DNA from: Halorientalis pallida
GTDB lineage: Archaea; Halobacteriota; Halobacteria; Halobacteriales; Haloarculaceae
Reading direction: 5' to 3'
NCBI RefSeq assembly: GCF_004118325.1
Contig: NZ_RDFA01000003.1
Location: forward strand, 496,001-560,000
Length of the DNA: 64,000 bases
Shown here: positions 1 through 8,728 of the stretch, in pieces
Position numbering within the stretch: the stretch's first letter is position 1
Layout: the number at the start of each line of letters is the position of its first letter
Notes under the pieces: model-generated
What the model saw: only the letters and a program-made list of their open reading frames with translations
Told to the model about the DNA's origin: nothing
Database searches by the model: none
Position numbers and translations under genes: made by a program

Positions 1-56
1 CGGGTCTGGAGGACCTCAAGACGGCGCTGAATCGGATCGAAGAGTTCATTTCCTGA
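1..56 (+). CDS. 3' end of an upstream gene (partial)
   Basis: An open frame enters from the left edge and stops with TGA at 54-56. It gives only 17 residues, ending LNRIEEFIS. The amphipathic helix with an LxxALxxIxxFI pattern resembles the C-terminus of PLP-dependent aminotransferases, but this is a weak guess. Too little is present to name it. Confidence 0.5.
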   Translation, partial: GLEDLKTALNRIEEFIS

Positions 57-200
57 TAATTTTAGGGTGTGTTTTCCCGTTTATCGGGGCGACGCGAATC
101 GCGTGTTAGCGAACTGGAAGAAAGCCACAGATCGGGCGAGCGGTCGGTTAGTTGGCATCTCCGCCGGTGGTAACGTCGGGTTACGACTGGTAATGTGGAC

Positions 201-206
201 ATAAAC
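201..206 (+). promoter_or_regulatory. TATA box of the pilB operon
   Basis: ATAAAC in an AT-rich stretch stands about 36 nt before the ATG at 239. An archaeal start about 25 nt downstream would give a very short leader. The 57-238 gap holds no other gene that I can support. Confidence 0.5.
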
Positions 207-238
207 TTTTTTCCCTCGTAACAGTAGAGTGATGAGCA

Positions 239-2785
239 ATGGCAACCGATGACAAAGAGGGGGGCGATGCCGATCCCGTCGACGCCGAGGAGACGAGCGC
301 CGACGCGGAGAAGGTACTCGCTCGGGTCGAACGTGCCACAGTCGGAGAGTATACCTGGGAGGACTTCCGACGCGAGTTTCACACCGGTGGTCCGTTCGAC
401 CGCACGGAGTTTCTCGGGTTCGATCCCCGGAAGACGGAGGACAAGCTGATTCAGGGCGCGAGCGCCGCGAAGGGCCTGAACACGCCCTTCGAGCAGTTTC
501 TCGATCCGACGAAGGCCCCCGTCGTCAAGGACACCTACAAGTGGGAGCACTACAAGCAGGAGTACTACTACACCGACGGGACGCCGCCGACGACCAGCGA
601 CGGGACGAAAAAGGAGTTCGATCCGGCCGACGCGCTCGGGTTCGACCCCGAGAAGACGGAGGGCGTCCTGAGTTTCGGCGAGGGACTGGCCTCCGAACTC
701 GACGAGATGGTCGAAGAGCGGACCGTCAACGTCAACGAGGATCTCGACGAGGACATGTTCTTCTCGACCGTCGACGGCAAGACGACGGTCGTCAACCGCT
801 ACGACGTAGAGAAGGCCGTCCCGCTGTCGAAGAAGTCCCACTTCGAGGAGATCGAACGCTACTGGGTGAACAAGCCCTACGCCTGCGTCATCATCTTCCA
901 CTCGAAGAAGGAAAACGAGAAGAAATACTACGTCATCGAGCCACACCTCAATCCGATAGAACAGGAGCTGCAGGATTTCCTCGCCGGCAAGCTTCGGACG
1001 GCGATCAAGTACTCCGAGGACGACGTGGTCGTCGAAGGGAGCGAGGAAGACCGCGCCGAAGTCATCCAGCGCGAGGCTCAGCGGTTGCTCGACCGCTACG
1101 ACCTCCTGCGTGGCGACGCTACGGTCGAGCCCGATCTGGGGGCCATGGACAAGTTCAAGCAGATGATGGGGATGGACGTCGAGTTGCCGACCACGGCGTC
1201 GGGCGACCTCTCGGGAATCCAGGCCCGGCCCGAACCCGCCATCCTCGACGAGGATCCCGACACCCTCAGCGAGTATCAGGTCGAGAAGCTGCTGTACGTC
1301 CTGAAGCGAAACTTCATCGGCTTCGCGAAGATCGATCCGGTCAAACACGACATCAACGTGGAGGACGTCTCCTGTGACGGGTACAACAGTCGGGTGTTCG
1401 TCTACCACACCGACTACGAGCAGATCATCTCCAACGTCGAACACGGCGAGGAGGAACTCGACGACTTCGTCGTCAAGCTCGCCCAGCGATCCGGGAAGGG
1501 CATCTCCAAGCGTCAGCCCCAGGTCGACGCCACCCTCCCGGACGGCTCGCGTGCCCAGCTCACCCTGGGTCGGGAGGTGTCCGACCACGGGACCAACTAC
1601 ACGATCCGTCAGTTCAAAGACGTCCCGTTCACCCCGATCGACCTCATCAACTGGAACACCTTCAGCCTCGACGAGATGGCGTTCCTCTGGCTCTGCATCG
1701 AGAACAACAAGAGCCTCATCTTCGCGGGCGGTACGGCCTCGGGGAAGACGACCAGCCTGAACGCGGTCTCGCTCTTTATCCCCTCCAGCGCGAAGATCGT
1801 CTCCATCGAGGACACCAGGGAGGTCGAACTGCCCCAGCGGAACTGGGTCGCGAGCGTCACCCGGCCCTCGTTCGGTGAGGACGACACGGGCGACGTGGAC
1901 GAGTTCGACCTGCTGGAGGCCGCACTCCGGCAACGTCCCGACTACATCGTCATGGGTGAGATCCGTGGTGAGGAGGGTCGGACCCTCTTCCAGGTCATGT
2001 CGACGGGTCACACCACCTACACCACGTTCCACGCCGACTCGGTGGGCGAAGTCATCAAGCGGTTCACGACCGAACCGATCAACGTCTCGAAGACGCTGTT
2101 TACCGCGCTCGATCTGGTGTCGATCCAGACCCAGACCCGGACGGGCGGACGCAAGGTCCGCCGGAACAAGACCCTGACCGAGATCAACGAGTACTCCGCG
2201 GAGAACGACGAGATCAACGTCAGGGACGTCTACCAGTGGCAGGCCGAGACGGACACGTTCATCCAGATGGGCCAGTCCAACACCTTGGAGGAGATCAAGT
2301 TCGACCGCGGGTGGGACCAGGAGAAACTCGACGAGGAGCTGTTCAAGCGGAAGGTCGTCCTGGCCCACCTGATCAACCACAACATCAACACCTACCAGCA
2401 GGTGGCCGCGACGATCCAGGCGTTCATCAACGACCCCGACACCATCCTGACGCTGATCGCCCACGACCAGCTCGAAAACAGTCTCGAAGACCTCCGTGAG
2501 ATGGAGTCGGTCAAGATCAACATCGACCCCAAAAAAGAGGAGATGGTCCCGCGGCCGGACGCCGGCGAGGAGATCAGCGAGGAGACGAGCGACATCCTCG
2601 ACAACGCCACGCCGCTGTTCGACCGGTACAAGAGCATGGAGACGCCCGAGATCGTGAAGGCACTGTCGGGGATCGAGACCGACGAGGGCGTCGTCCCCGA
2701 CGAGGAAGAAGACGACGACGACGCCGAGATCGACTTCGGACAGTTCGTGACCAAAGCCGGCGCGGAAGCAGAGGAAGGGGACTAG
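239..2785 (+). CDS. pilB: PilB/TadA-type type IV pilus assembly ATPase
   Basis: This is the 848-residue cytoplasmic motor ATPase of an archaeal type IV pilus or type II/IV secretion system, powering pilin insertion. The Walker A motif GGTASGKTT is at about residue 497, the Asp box (IEDTREVEL) at about 523, Walker B (MGEIRGEE) near 571, and the His box (TTFHADS) near 597. The acidic N-terminal 100 residues contain two copies of a short motif (FLGFDPRKTEDKL and ALGFDPEKTEGVL), likely a platform- or partner-binding region. The acidic tail is typical of haloarchaea. The gene is followed one base later by pilC, so the pair is co-transcribed. It resembles the PilB3 branch of haloarchaea, but the sub-branch is not proven. 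It is the only such ATPase in the window although two pilin sets are present. Confidence 0.93.
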   Translation: MATDDKEGGDADPVDAEETSADAEKVLARVERATVGEYTWEDFRREFHTGGPFDRTEFLGFDPRKTEDKLIQGASAAKGLNTPFEQFLDPTKAPVVKDTYKWEHYKQEYYYTDGTPPTTSDGTKKEFDPADALGFDPEKTEGVLSFGEGLASELDEMVEERTVNVNEDLDEDMFFSTVDGKTTVVNRYDVEKAVPLSKKSHFEEIERYWVNKPYACVIIFHSKKENEKKYYVIEPHLNPIEQELQDFLAGKLRTAIKYSEDDVVVEGSEEDRAEVIQREAQRLLDRYDLLRGDATVEPDLGAMDKFKQMMGMDVELPTTASGDLSGIQARPEPAILDEDPDTLSEYQVEKLLYVLKRNFIGFAKIDPVKHDINVEDVSCDGYNSRVFVYHTDYEQIISNVEHGEEELDDFVVKLAQRSGKGISKRQPQVDATLPDGSRAQLTLGREVSDHGTNYTIRQFKDVPFTPIDLINWNTFSLDEMAFLWLCIENNKSLIFAGGTASGKTTSLNAVSLFIPSSAKIVSIEDTREVELPQRNWVASVTRPSFGEDDTGDVDEFDLLEAALRQRPDYIVMGEIRGEEGRTLFQVMSTGHTTYTTFHADSVGEVIKRFTTEPINVSKTLFTALDLVSIQTQTRTGGRKVRRNKTLTEINEYSAENDEINVRDVYQWQAETDTFIQMGQSNTLEEIKFDRGWDQEKLDEELFKRKVVLAHLINHNINTYQQVAATIQAFINDPDTILTLIAHDQLENSLEDLREMESVKINIDPKKEEMVPRPDAGEEISEETSDILDNATPLFDRYKSMETPEIVKALSGIETDEGVVPDEEEDDDDAEIDFGQFVTKAGAEAEEGD

Positions 2786-2786
2786 C

Positions 2787-4823
2787 ATGAGCCTCGACAC
2801 GCGGAGCGGTCAGACAGTCGGCAGCACGAGCACGCTGGGGGACACGTTCTATCCCCTCTACGAGTCGCTGTTCGACAGCGAAGGCGACTTCGTCAGTGGC
2901 GTCGAGAACAAACTGGCCCAGGCCCGGATGCCACAGAACGTCGAGTTGTTCCTCTCGCGGGCGCTCGGCGTCGGCGCGCTGGCCGGCCTGACGCTGTGGA
3001 TCGTCGGCTCGCTCCTGGGCTATCTCATCTTCGCCCTGTTCCTGCCGGACGCACCGGTGTTGCTCGGCCTCTCAGAGAGTCAAATCCCGCCGATCCTGTT
3101 GCAGCTGAAGATCCCGTTCCTGGTGTTCGTCACCGGCATCGTCTTCGGACTGATCGGCTTCGGTATCGGTTTCGGCTCGATGGTCTCGATCCCGTACTTC
3201 CGTGCGGGGGCGCGCAAACGCGAGATCAACGTCTTGCTGTCCGACTCGATCTCGTTCATGTACGCGCTGTCGGTCGGGGGCCTGAACCAACTGGAGATCC
3301 TCCAGGCGATGGCCCGCGCCGACGACACCTACGGCGAGGTTTCCAAGGAGTTCCAGTCCATCGTGCTGGAGACGGAGTACTTCGACACGGACTACCGGAC
3401 GGCGATCCGGAACCAGGCGCTGCAGACGCCCAGCGACGAACTGGCGCAGTTCCTGACGGACATGCTCTCCATCGTCGACTCGGGGGGTGACATGACCGGC
3501 TTCCTCGAGGACCAGAAGGAGAAACACATGCGGACGGCAAAGCAGGAACAGGAGATGGTGCTGGAGACGATGGAACTGTTCGGGGAGATGTACATGACCC
3601 TCTCACTCTTCCCCCTGCTTCTCATCATCATCCTCGTCATCATGTCGATGATGGGCAACTCCCAGCAGTTCCTGCTTCTCGGGACGGTGTACGGCCTGAT
3701 CCCGCTGACCGGGGTCGGCTTCCTGGTGCTGGTCTCGACGGTCACGCAAGACGAGATCGGTGACGGCTACCTCCGGCCCGAAGGGGGCCGCGACGACGTG
3801 GTCGTCCGCGAGGGGCTCGACGTGCTGAACCTCGGTCTGGTCGAGAAGTACACCGGCGACCACGGCGTCTTCGAGAAGATCAAGAGCCGCGAGCGATCAT
3901 ACGAGCTGAGTTCGATTCTCCGGCGGCCACACATCTTCTTCCGGGACAACCCGACGGTCGTCCTGGGGCTGACGATCCCCATCTCGCTCGTGGCGGTCGT
4001 GCTGGCCGTGCTGTACGGGTTCGCGCCGCTGTCGCCGGAAGGGTTCGTCGAGAACCCGGTCGGGTCGACGTTCTTCTGGTTCTACGTCCCGCTGTACGTG
4101 AACTTCGTCCCGTTGATGATCTTCTACGAGTGGAACGTCCGGGCGCGACGCGGCGTCGTGAGCCAACTCTCGGAGAACCTCCGGAAACTCTCCAGTGCGA
4201 ACGACACCGGGATGACGCTGCTGGAATCGCTGAACGTCGTCTCCGAGACGTCCTCGGGCAAACTGTCCGACGAGTTCGAGACGATGTACGCGAAGGTCAA
4301 CTACGGGACGAACCTGAAGGACGCGCTGCGGGAGTTCAACAACAAGTATCACATCCCGCGGCTCGCGCGGACCGTCAAACTGATCAGCAAAGCACAGGAA
4401 GCGTCGAGTCAGATCGAGGACGTGCTGACGACGGCCGCACAGGCCTCGGAGAACCAGGACGACATCGACCGCGACCGGAAGTCCCGGACGCGGATGCAGG
4501 TGGTCATCATCATCATGACCTACCTGACGCTGCTGGGCGTGATGGCACTGCTGAAGACGCAGTTCCTCGACGTCATGTCCGGCCTGGCGAATCAGGTCGG
4601 CAGTGGCGGCGGTGGGAGTTCGGCGGCGGCCGGCGGCGGGCAGTTCGGCTCGAACGTCGACACCGGCCTGCTGTCGGTGTTGTTCTTCCACGCGGTGACG
4701 CTCCAGGCCGTCCTGTCGTCGTTCATCGCGGGGTACATCCGCGAGGTCGATCTGATTTCGGGGGTCAAGTTCGCCGTGATCCTGCCGACGATCGCGCTGA
4801 TCACCTGGATGGCGGTGGGGTAA
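2787..4823 (+). CDS. pilC: PilC/TadC-type inner-membrane platform protein
   Basis: A 678-residue polytopic membrane protein that anchors the pilus base and partners PilB. Two T2SSF-type cytoplasmic helical domains are visible: one after the first membrane pair, around GGLNQLEILQAMARADDTY, and one in the C-terminal half, around TGMTLLESLNVVSETSSG. Each is flanked by hydrophobic segments. A Gly/Ser/Ala-rich loop (about residues 608-622) lies before the last membrane helices. The duplicated layout and length fit archaeal TadC/FlaJ-like proteins. It starts 1 nt after the pilB stop and is followed after 12 nt by the first pilin-like gene, which places it in the same operon. Confidence 0.9.
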   Translation: MSLDTRSGQTVGSTSTLGDTFYPLYESLFDSEGDFVSGVENKLAQARMPQNVELFLSRALGVGALAGLTLWIVGSLLGYLIFALFLPDAPVLLGLSESQIPPILLQLKIPFLVFVTGIVFGLIGFGIGFGSMVSIPYFRAGARKREINVLLSDSISFMYALSVGGLNQLEILQAMARADDTYGEVSKEFQSIVLETEYFDTDYRTAIRNQALQTPSDELAQFLTDMLSIVDSGGDMTGFLEDQKEKHMRTAKQEQEMVLETMELFGEMYMTLSLFPLLLIIILVIMSMMGNSQQFLLLGTVYGLIPLTGVGFLVLVSTVTQDEIGDGYLRPEGGRDDVVVREGLDVLNLGLVEKYTGDHGVFEKIKSRERSYELSSILRRPHIFFRDNPTVVLGLTIPISLVAVVLAVLYGFAPLSPEGFVENPVGSTFFWFYVPLYVNFVPLMIFYEWNVRARRGVVSQLSENLRKLSSANDTGMTLLESLNVVSETSSGKLSDEFETMYAKVNYGTNLKDALREFNNKYHIPRLARTVKLISKAQEASSQIEDVLTTAAQASENQDDIDRDRKSRTRMQVVIIIMTYLTLLGVMALLKTQFLDVMSGLANQVGSGGGGSSAAAGGGQFGSNVDTGLLSVLFFHAVTLQAVLSSFIAGYIREVDLISGVKFAVILPTIALITWMAVG

Positions 4824-4835
4824 CGGAGTGTCGAC

Positions 4836-5459
4836 ATGGGGGATATCGAAGCCATGGAGTTCGGGACAAGACAGGAGTCGTCGACCGGTCGTCGACCGTC
4901 GGGTGACCGCGGACAGACGAATCAGGACTACATCATCGGGATCACGTTCCTGCTTATTTCGGTGTTGTTCGTCTTCGGGTACGTGCCCGGCCTCTACTCG
5001 TCGTACGCCGACCCGGTGGACGGGACCCAGTTCACACAGACGGACCGGGCCGCCGAGTGGCTCGTCGACAACTACAGCGTCGAGGGGGCGGAGAACGTAC
5101 TGGAGTACGACGCGACCGACCCCTCGGTCGGCATCATGGGCCTCTCCGACGAGACCGAGTTCGACGCGTTCCGCCGGAACGCGAGTATCAACACCACGAC
5201 GAACAGACGTGCGCGGCCCAACGTCAACGTGATGATCGTCAACAGTAGTCAGCTCAACGCCCAACAGCTGTCGGACCCGATCGTGGCCGACGGCAACCGC
5301 TTGGAGTTCGGTGACGACTACGAGAACCAGTCGGCCGCGACCAGCAAGCGAGTCGTGGACCTCAACATGACGGACGAGCCGGCCGAGAACAGGGGCGACG
5401 TCGCCGACTCGGACGACTACTGTACCCCGTCGTGCTGGCTGATCGTACGGATCTGGTGA
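4836..5459 (+). CDS. Pilin-like protein, set A gene 1 (DUF7287-like)
   Basis: 207 residues. A polar N-terminus carries the DRGQTNQDYIIG motif directly before one hydrophobic helix (about residues 38-60), followed by an extracellular domain with several N-X-S/T sites. This is the layout of type IV pilin-like proteins. It ends with a short beta segment and a terminal Trp (IVRIW). The gene at 14662 is the matching member of the second set (RAQTTLDFTVG before the helix). From memory this is the haloarchaeal DUF7287 family; the number was not checked. It probably forms a minor pilin complex with the next four genes. No processing site was demonstrated. Confidence 0.75.
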   Translation: MGDIEAMEFGTRQESSTGRRPSGDRGQTNQDYIIGITFLLISVLFVFGYVPGLYSSYADPVDGTQFTQTDRAAEWLVDNYSVEGAENVLEYDATDPSVGIMGLSDETEFDAFRRNASINTTTNRRARPNVNVMIVNSSQLNAQQLSDPIVADGNRLEFGDDYENQSAATSKRVVDLNMTDEPAENRGDVADSDDYCTPSCWLIVRIW

Positions 5460-5463
5460 CACA

Positions 5464-6096
5464 ATGTCGAAGGATACCTCACACAGAGCGCAGGCGTACA
5501 CCCTGGAGGGCGTCTTCGCGGCGATCATCGTCCTCACGTCGCTGGTGTTCGGGTTACAGATCGTCGACATCGGCCCGTGGGCCAGCGACACGAGCGAACA
5601 GACCAGTGCCCTGGAGACCAGGGCCGAGGACGTGCTCACGCTGACGGCCAACGACGGGAACCTGAGCAAGGTCGTGCGCTGTTACCAGGTCGGGACGGAG
5701 AGCTTCGAGGGATCGACGCTCGACGACGACTCGACCGAATTCGAGCGACTGCTAAACCAGTCGCTGAGCAACCAGAGTGTCAGTTTCAACGTGTACTTCC
5801 GGTACCAGACGGAGGACGGGGAGGTCGCGTCCGAGGCGGTCTCACAGGAGACGGGCGACCCACAGAGCCTCATCGCACCCTCAGACACCGCAGTGGTCGC
5901 GAGTCGAACGATCGCGATCTACGACGACGAACCGGTTAGGATCGGTGGTGCCAGCGGCACGGCCTGCGGTGACACGTTCAGCAACACGCCCAGAACCGTC
6001 GAGCAGTGGTCGGAGCAGCGTCCCTATTTCATGTCGGACGTGGCGCCGAACTCCAGCCTGTTCAACATCGTGGAGGTGCGGATCGTCGCATGGTGA
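5464..6096 (+). CDS. Pilin-like protein, set A gene 2 (DUF7288-like)
   Basis: 210 residues, starting 4 nt after the previous stop. The motif RAQAYTLEGVFAAIIV leads into a single N-terminal hydrophobic helix, and the rest is a soluble, presumably extracellular domain ending in VRIVAW. The gene at 15321 shares the RGQ/AQ-x-TLE motif and general size. The TLE motif recalls the conserved Glu in type IV pilin N-termini. Its stop overlaps the start of the next gene, indicating tight translational coupling. Likely a minor pilin or pseudopilin; the exact role is unknown. Confidence 0.75.
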   Translation: MSKDTSHRAQAYTLEGVFAAIIVLTSLVFGLQIVDIGPWASDTSEQTSALETRAEDVLTLTANDGNLSKVVRCYQVGTESFEGSTLDDDSTEFERLLNQSLSNQSVSFNVYFRYQTEDGEVASEAVSQETGDPQSLIAPSDTAVVASRTIAIYDDEPVRIGGASGTACGDTFSNTPRTVEQWSEQRPYFMSDVAPNSSLFNIVEVRIVAW

Positions 6097-7118
6097 GCCT
6101 GACGCTCCCCGACGACGAGCGCGGCCAGTTGTTGCTCGTCGGCGCGGCGACCATCGCCCTGGTCATCGTCGGATCCGTGATCCTGCTCAACGGGCTGAAG
6201 TTCACCGACACGGTCGGGACCGAAGGCAACTTCGACTCGACGGACGAGGCCCAGCGCACCGCCGAGATGGTCCGCCAGGACCTGTCGAAGATGGCCGACC
6301 GCGTGCGCAGCAAAACCGGACTCACGGGCTTCGAGACGGCCATGCGGCAGAGCATCTCGATCTACAGCAACCGGTTGTCGAACATGACCTTCGCCGACAG
6401 CGCGACGTACGTGAACGTCAGTCTGGACGTGAGCGCGTCCAGGGGTGGGCCACTGGTGACGCAGAATCTCACGTCGACACCGTCGTCGGACGAGGACTTC
6501 CGCAATCCCGGTTGGGGGAGTCTTCAGACCTACGAAGTAGCGCGCGGGGCGTCGACGGTCGGGCCGTTCAACTTCACTGTAACCCAGTTCCCGTGTGATA
6601 GAAATACCAGTCCGCCGGACACGAACTTCACGGTGACCGTCGAGAACACCAGCAGCGGGAACGTCTGGCAGATGCGGCTCACCCGGGACACCGACGGAGC
6701 CGCGTGCCCGTCGGTGCAGGGGACCCGATACATCGAGGTCTACGACGAGTCGGGAACGAAGCTCCAGAGCTGGTCGTCTGACTCCCAGAGCTGGTTCCCC
6801 GGCGTCGGTGACGGACCGGTAACTATCGACCTCATCAACGAGACGATAAGTGACAAAACAGTCCCTCTCGACTTCGCCGAGGGCGTCGATCCGGAGTACT
6901 TGATTACGTTCGACAACAACTTCGGCGGCGGGCCCGACACCTTCGGTGAAGGGTCCTACTGGGTCGGGAGCGATGGATCGTTCCCGACACCTGGCGACGA
7001 CGGCAGCGGAAATCCACCGAACGTGCGGACACAGATCCAGCGCCCGGCGTTCGAGTTCGTCTACGAACGCCCTGGAGTCAGATACAACACGACGATGCTC
7101 GAGGGAGGTGGGGCATGA
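6090..7118 (+). CDS. Pilin-like protein, set A gene 3 (DUF7261-like)
   Basis: 342 residues. The ATG at 6090 was chosen because the DDERGQLLLVGAAT motif then starts about ten residues in, as in the paralogue at 15890 (GDDRGQVLLVAGF); a GTG at 6093 is also possible. One N-terminal membrane helix is followed by a long extracellular domain rich in Asn-X-Ser/Thr sites, with two Cys near CDRN and ACPS. It is the largest of the five and overlaps both neighbours, so it belongs to the operon. A structural role in an external pilin complex is inferred from context. Confidence 0.75.
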   Translation: MVSLTLPDDERGQLLLVGAATIALVIVGSVILLNGLKFTDTVGTEGNFDSTDEAQRTAEMVRQDLSKMADRVRSKTGLTGFETAMRQSISIYSNRLSNMTFADSATYVNVSLDVSASRGGPLVTQNLTSTPSSDEDFRNPGWGSLQTYEVARGASTVGPFNFTVTQFPCDRNTSPPDTNFTVTVENTSSGNVWQMRLTRDTDGAACPSVQGTRYIEVYDESGTKLQSWSSDSQSWFPGVGDGPVTIDLINETISDKTVPLDFAEGVDPEYLITFDNNFGGGPDTFGEGSYWVGSDGSFPTPGDDGSGNPPNVRTQIQRPAFEFVYERPGVRYNTTMLEGGGA

Positions 7119-7573
7119 GCTTCCGCAGTGACACCCGCGCGGCCTCCATCGCCCTCAACCACGCGCTGACGCTGGGGATCACGGCGATTCTGATCTCCGG
7201 CCTGATCATCGGGGCCGGCCAACTCGTGACCCGGCAGGAGGAGCGCGTCAGCGAGCGGGGGCTCACCGACGTGAACGAGGTGTTGGTCAGCGAGATCCAG
7301 CAGGTCGACCGCATGGCGGCCACGGGGTCCCCGTCGGCGGTCCGGTCGAGTGTCTCGCTCCCGTCCCGGATCGGCGGCGGCGGGTACAACATCGAGTTGC
7401 AGGTCTACAGCGAGAACCGGGTCGTCCTCTGGACGAACTCGACGACGTTCACCGTCCCCGTCGAGATCGACAACGAGACGGCCGTCTGTGGGCGCGGGCT
7501 CTCTGGCGGCCCGACGAGCGTCACCTACCTCCCAGACGAGGACTGTCTCACCATCGAATCGGAGGTGCGCTGA
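7115..7573 (+). CDS. Pilin-like protein, set A gene 4 (DUF7266-like)
   Basis: 152 residues. An N-terminal hydrophobic helix begins after ASIALNHALTLGITAILI and runs into a predicted amphipathic alpha-helix (SERGLTDVNEVLVSEIQQVDR), the classic spine of a type IV pilin, followed by a beta-rich head. The paralogue at 16839 has the same helix plus VSSDVMMADRLV pattern. It overlaps the previous gene by 4 nt (ATGA). Small size and fold suggest a core minor pilin or pseudopilin. Confidence 0.75.
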   Translation: MSFRSDTRAASIALNHALTLGITAILISGLIIGAGQLVTRQEERVSERGLTDVNEVLVSEIQQVDRMAATGSPSAVRSSVSLPSRIGGGGYNIELQVYSENRVVLWTNSTTFTVPVEIDNETAVCGRGLSGGPTSVTYLPDEDCLTIESEVR

Positions 7574-7574
7574 C

Positions 7575-8381
7575 GTGTTCGACGACACCACACGCCGCCA
7601 GCGAGCGGTGTCCGATCTCGTCGCGTTCACGCTGACGTTCGCGATCATCGTCAGCGGCATCGGGTTCGTGTACGTCAGCGGGTTCGACGCGCTGGGCGAC
7701 CTCAGAGACGGGGAGAAGGCCAACAGCGCCGACCGGACGATGCAGGGGATCGCCGAGACCTACGAGGAGATCCACGAGGAGGACATCCCCGGCCGGTCGC
7801 TCGAGATCGAACTCGGCGGGAGTTCGATCCGGACGGTCGAGTCGAGACTGGTCGTGCGCGTCAACGATTCGGCGCCGACCGAGAGCACGATGTACGAACG
7901 GACGCTCGGTCCGAGAGCCCTCGTGTTGGACTCGCAAGGGGTCCCGACGACGTTCGTCTACGAGATCGGCGGGTTGTTCCGGCTCGGCCGGGAGGGACAG
8001 CTCCTCCGTCATCGGCCGACGTTCGAGTGTACCGACGACCGGGCGACGCTGTCGCTGATCTCGCTGCGCGGGAACATCAGCCTCGGCGGACAGACCTCGG
8101 TAGTGCTGGTCGGCCAGCACGTCGACGAGGGCTCGGAGAAACTGTTCCCGGGCCCGGATCCGAGCAGCAACCAGTACTTCCAGCCCACGGAGGCAGGGAA
8201 CGTCACGATCGACGTGTCCCAGATGGCCGCATCCGACGCCTGGAAACAGTACTTCAGTCGGAGCGGGTGGGAAGAGAGCGGCCGTGACGGGGAGTTCTAC
8301 TGCAAGGTTGACAAGCCGGGCGACGACGGTGGAACCGTCTTCCTCCGGCGGACGGTCATCGAACTGTCGACCATCTACTGA
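7575..8381 (+). CDS. Pilin-like protein, set A gene 5
   Basis: 268 residues from a GTG at 7575, one nt after the previous stop; no ATG near the conserved N-terminus exists. The motif RQRAVSDLVAFTLTFAIIV resembles the RAVS-type start of haloarchaeal pilins. It is followed by a helix with NSADRTMQGIAETYEEIHE, matching the paralogue at 17285 (NNAERAFDVLADNMADIHQ), and then PGRSLEIELGG versus PSRSTEIKLDS. The clear alignment shows the two sets are paralogous. It closes the operon and faces a convergent gene across 347 nt. Confidence 0.75.
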   Translation: MFDDTTRRQRAVSDLVAFTLTFAIIVSGIGFVYVSGFDALGDLRDGEKANSADRTMQGIAETYEEIHEEDIPGRSLEIELGGSSIRTVESRLVVRVNDSAPTESTMYERTLGPRALVLDSQGVPTTFVYEIGGLFRLGREGQLLRHRPTFECTDDRATLSLISLRGNISLGGQTSVVLVGQHVDEGSEKLFPGPDPSSNQYFQPTEAGNVTIDVSQMAASDAWKQYFSRSGWEESGRDGEFYCKVDKPGDDGGTVFLRRTVIELSTIY

Positions 8382-8728
8382 CCCCCGTCACCCTCGTGAC
8401 TGGCGGAGCCACGCGGCACTGCCTGGACAGAGGATCGCCGGAGACCCGTGTGTCGCTCTCAGTCGATCCACGCTCTTGCTTCGTCGCGTGCCTGGCATCC
8501 GCTCTTCGTCGCGCCTGCGCGTGCTTCGGGCCATCCGCTGTTGTCAGCCGTGGATCGACTCGGCGGCGCATCTTGCACTCCTCTCCGGTCCCATCCCAGC
8601 AGGCACCGCACCCGGTGAACGCGAGTGGTGGGTGCGACAGGACAGAAACACGACAGCGAGAAACAGGGGCGCGTTCAGAGAGAGAAGCGACAGCGGGGTC
8701 AACGTCGGCGTCGGGACGCCGAGGACCG
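8382..8728. other. Intergenic region with a long-range inverted repeat
   Basis: 347 nt lie between two convergent stops. A perfect 12-nt inverted repeat (AGTCGATCCACG at 8461-8472, complement at 8549-8560) encloses 76 nt in which GCTTCGTCGCG/TCTTCGTCGCG and CATCCGCT occur twice. It could be a bidirectional terminator or a structured RNA. I see no credible gene here. Confidence 0.45.

Noticed and set aside
62-2800. Minus-strand open frame of 912 codons opposite pilB
   Set aside because: It is the GC-rich antisense shadow of pilB. Its product is repetitive Val/Leu/Asp/Gly/Arg without domains, while the plus strand has complete ATPase motifs.
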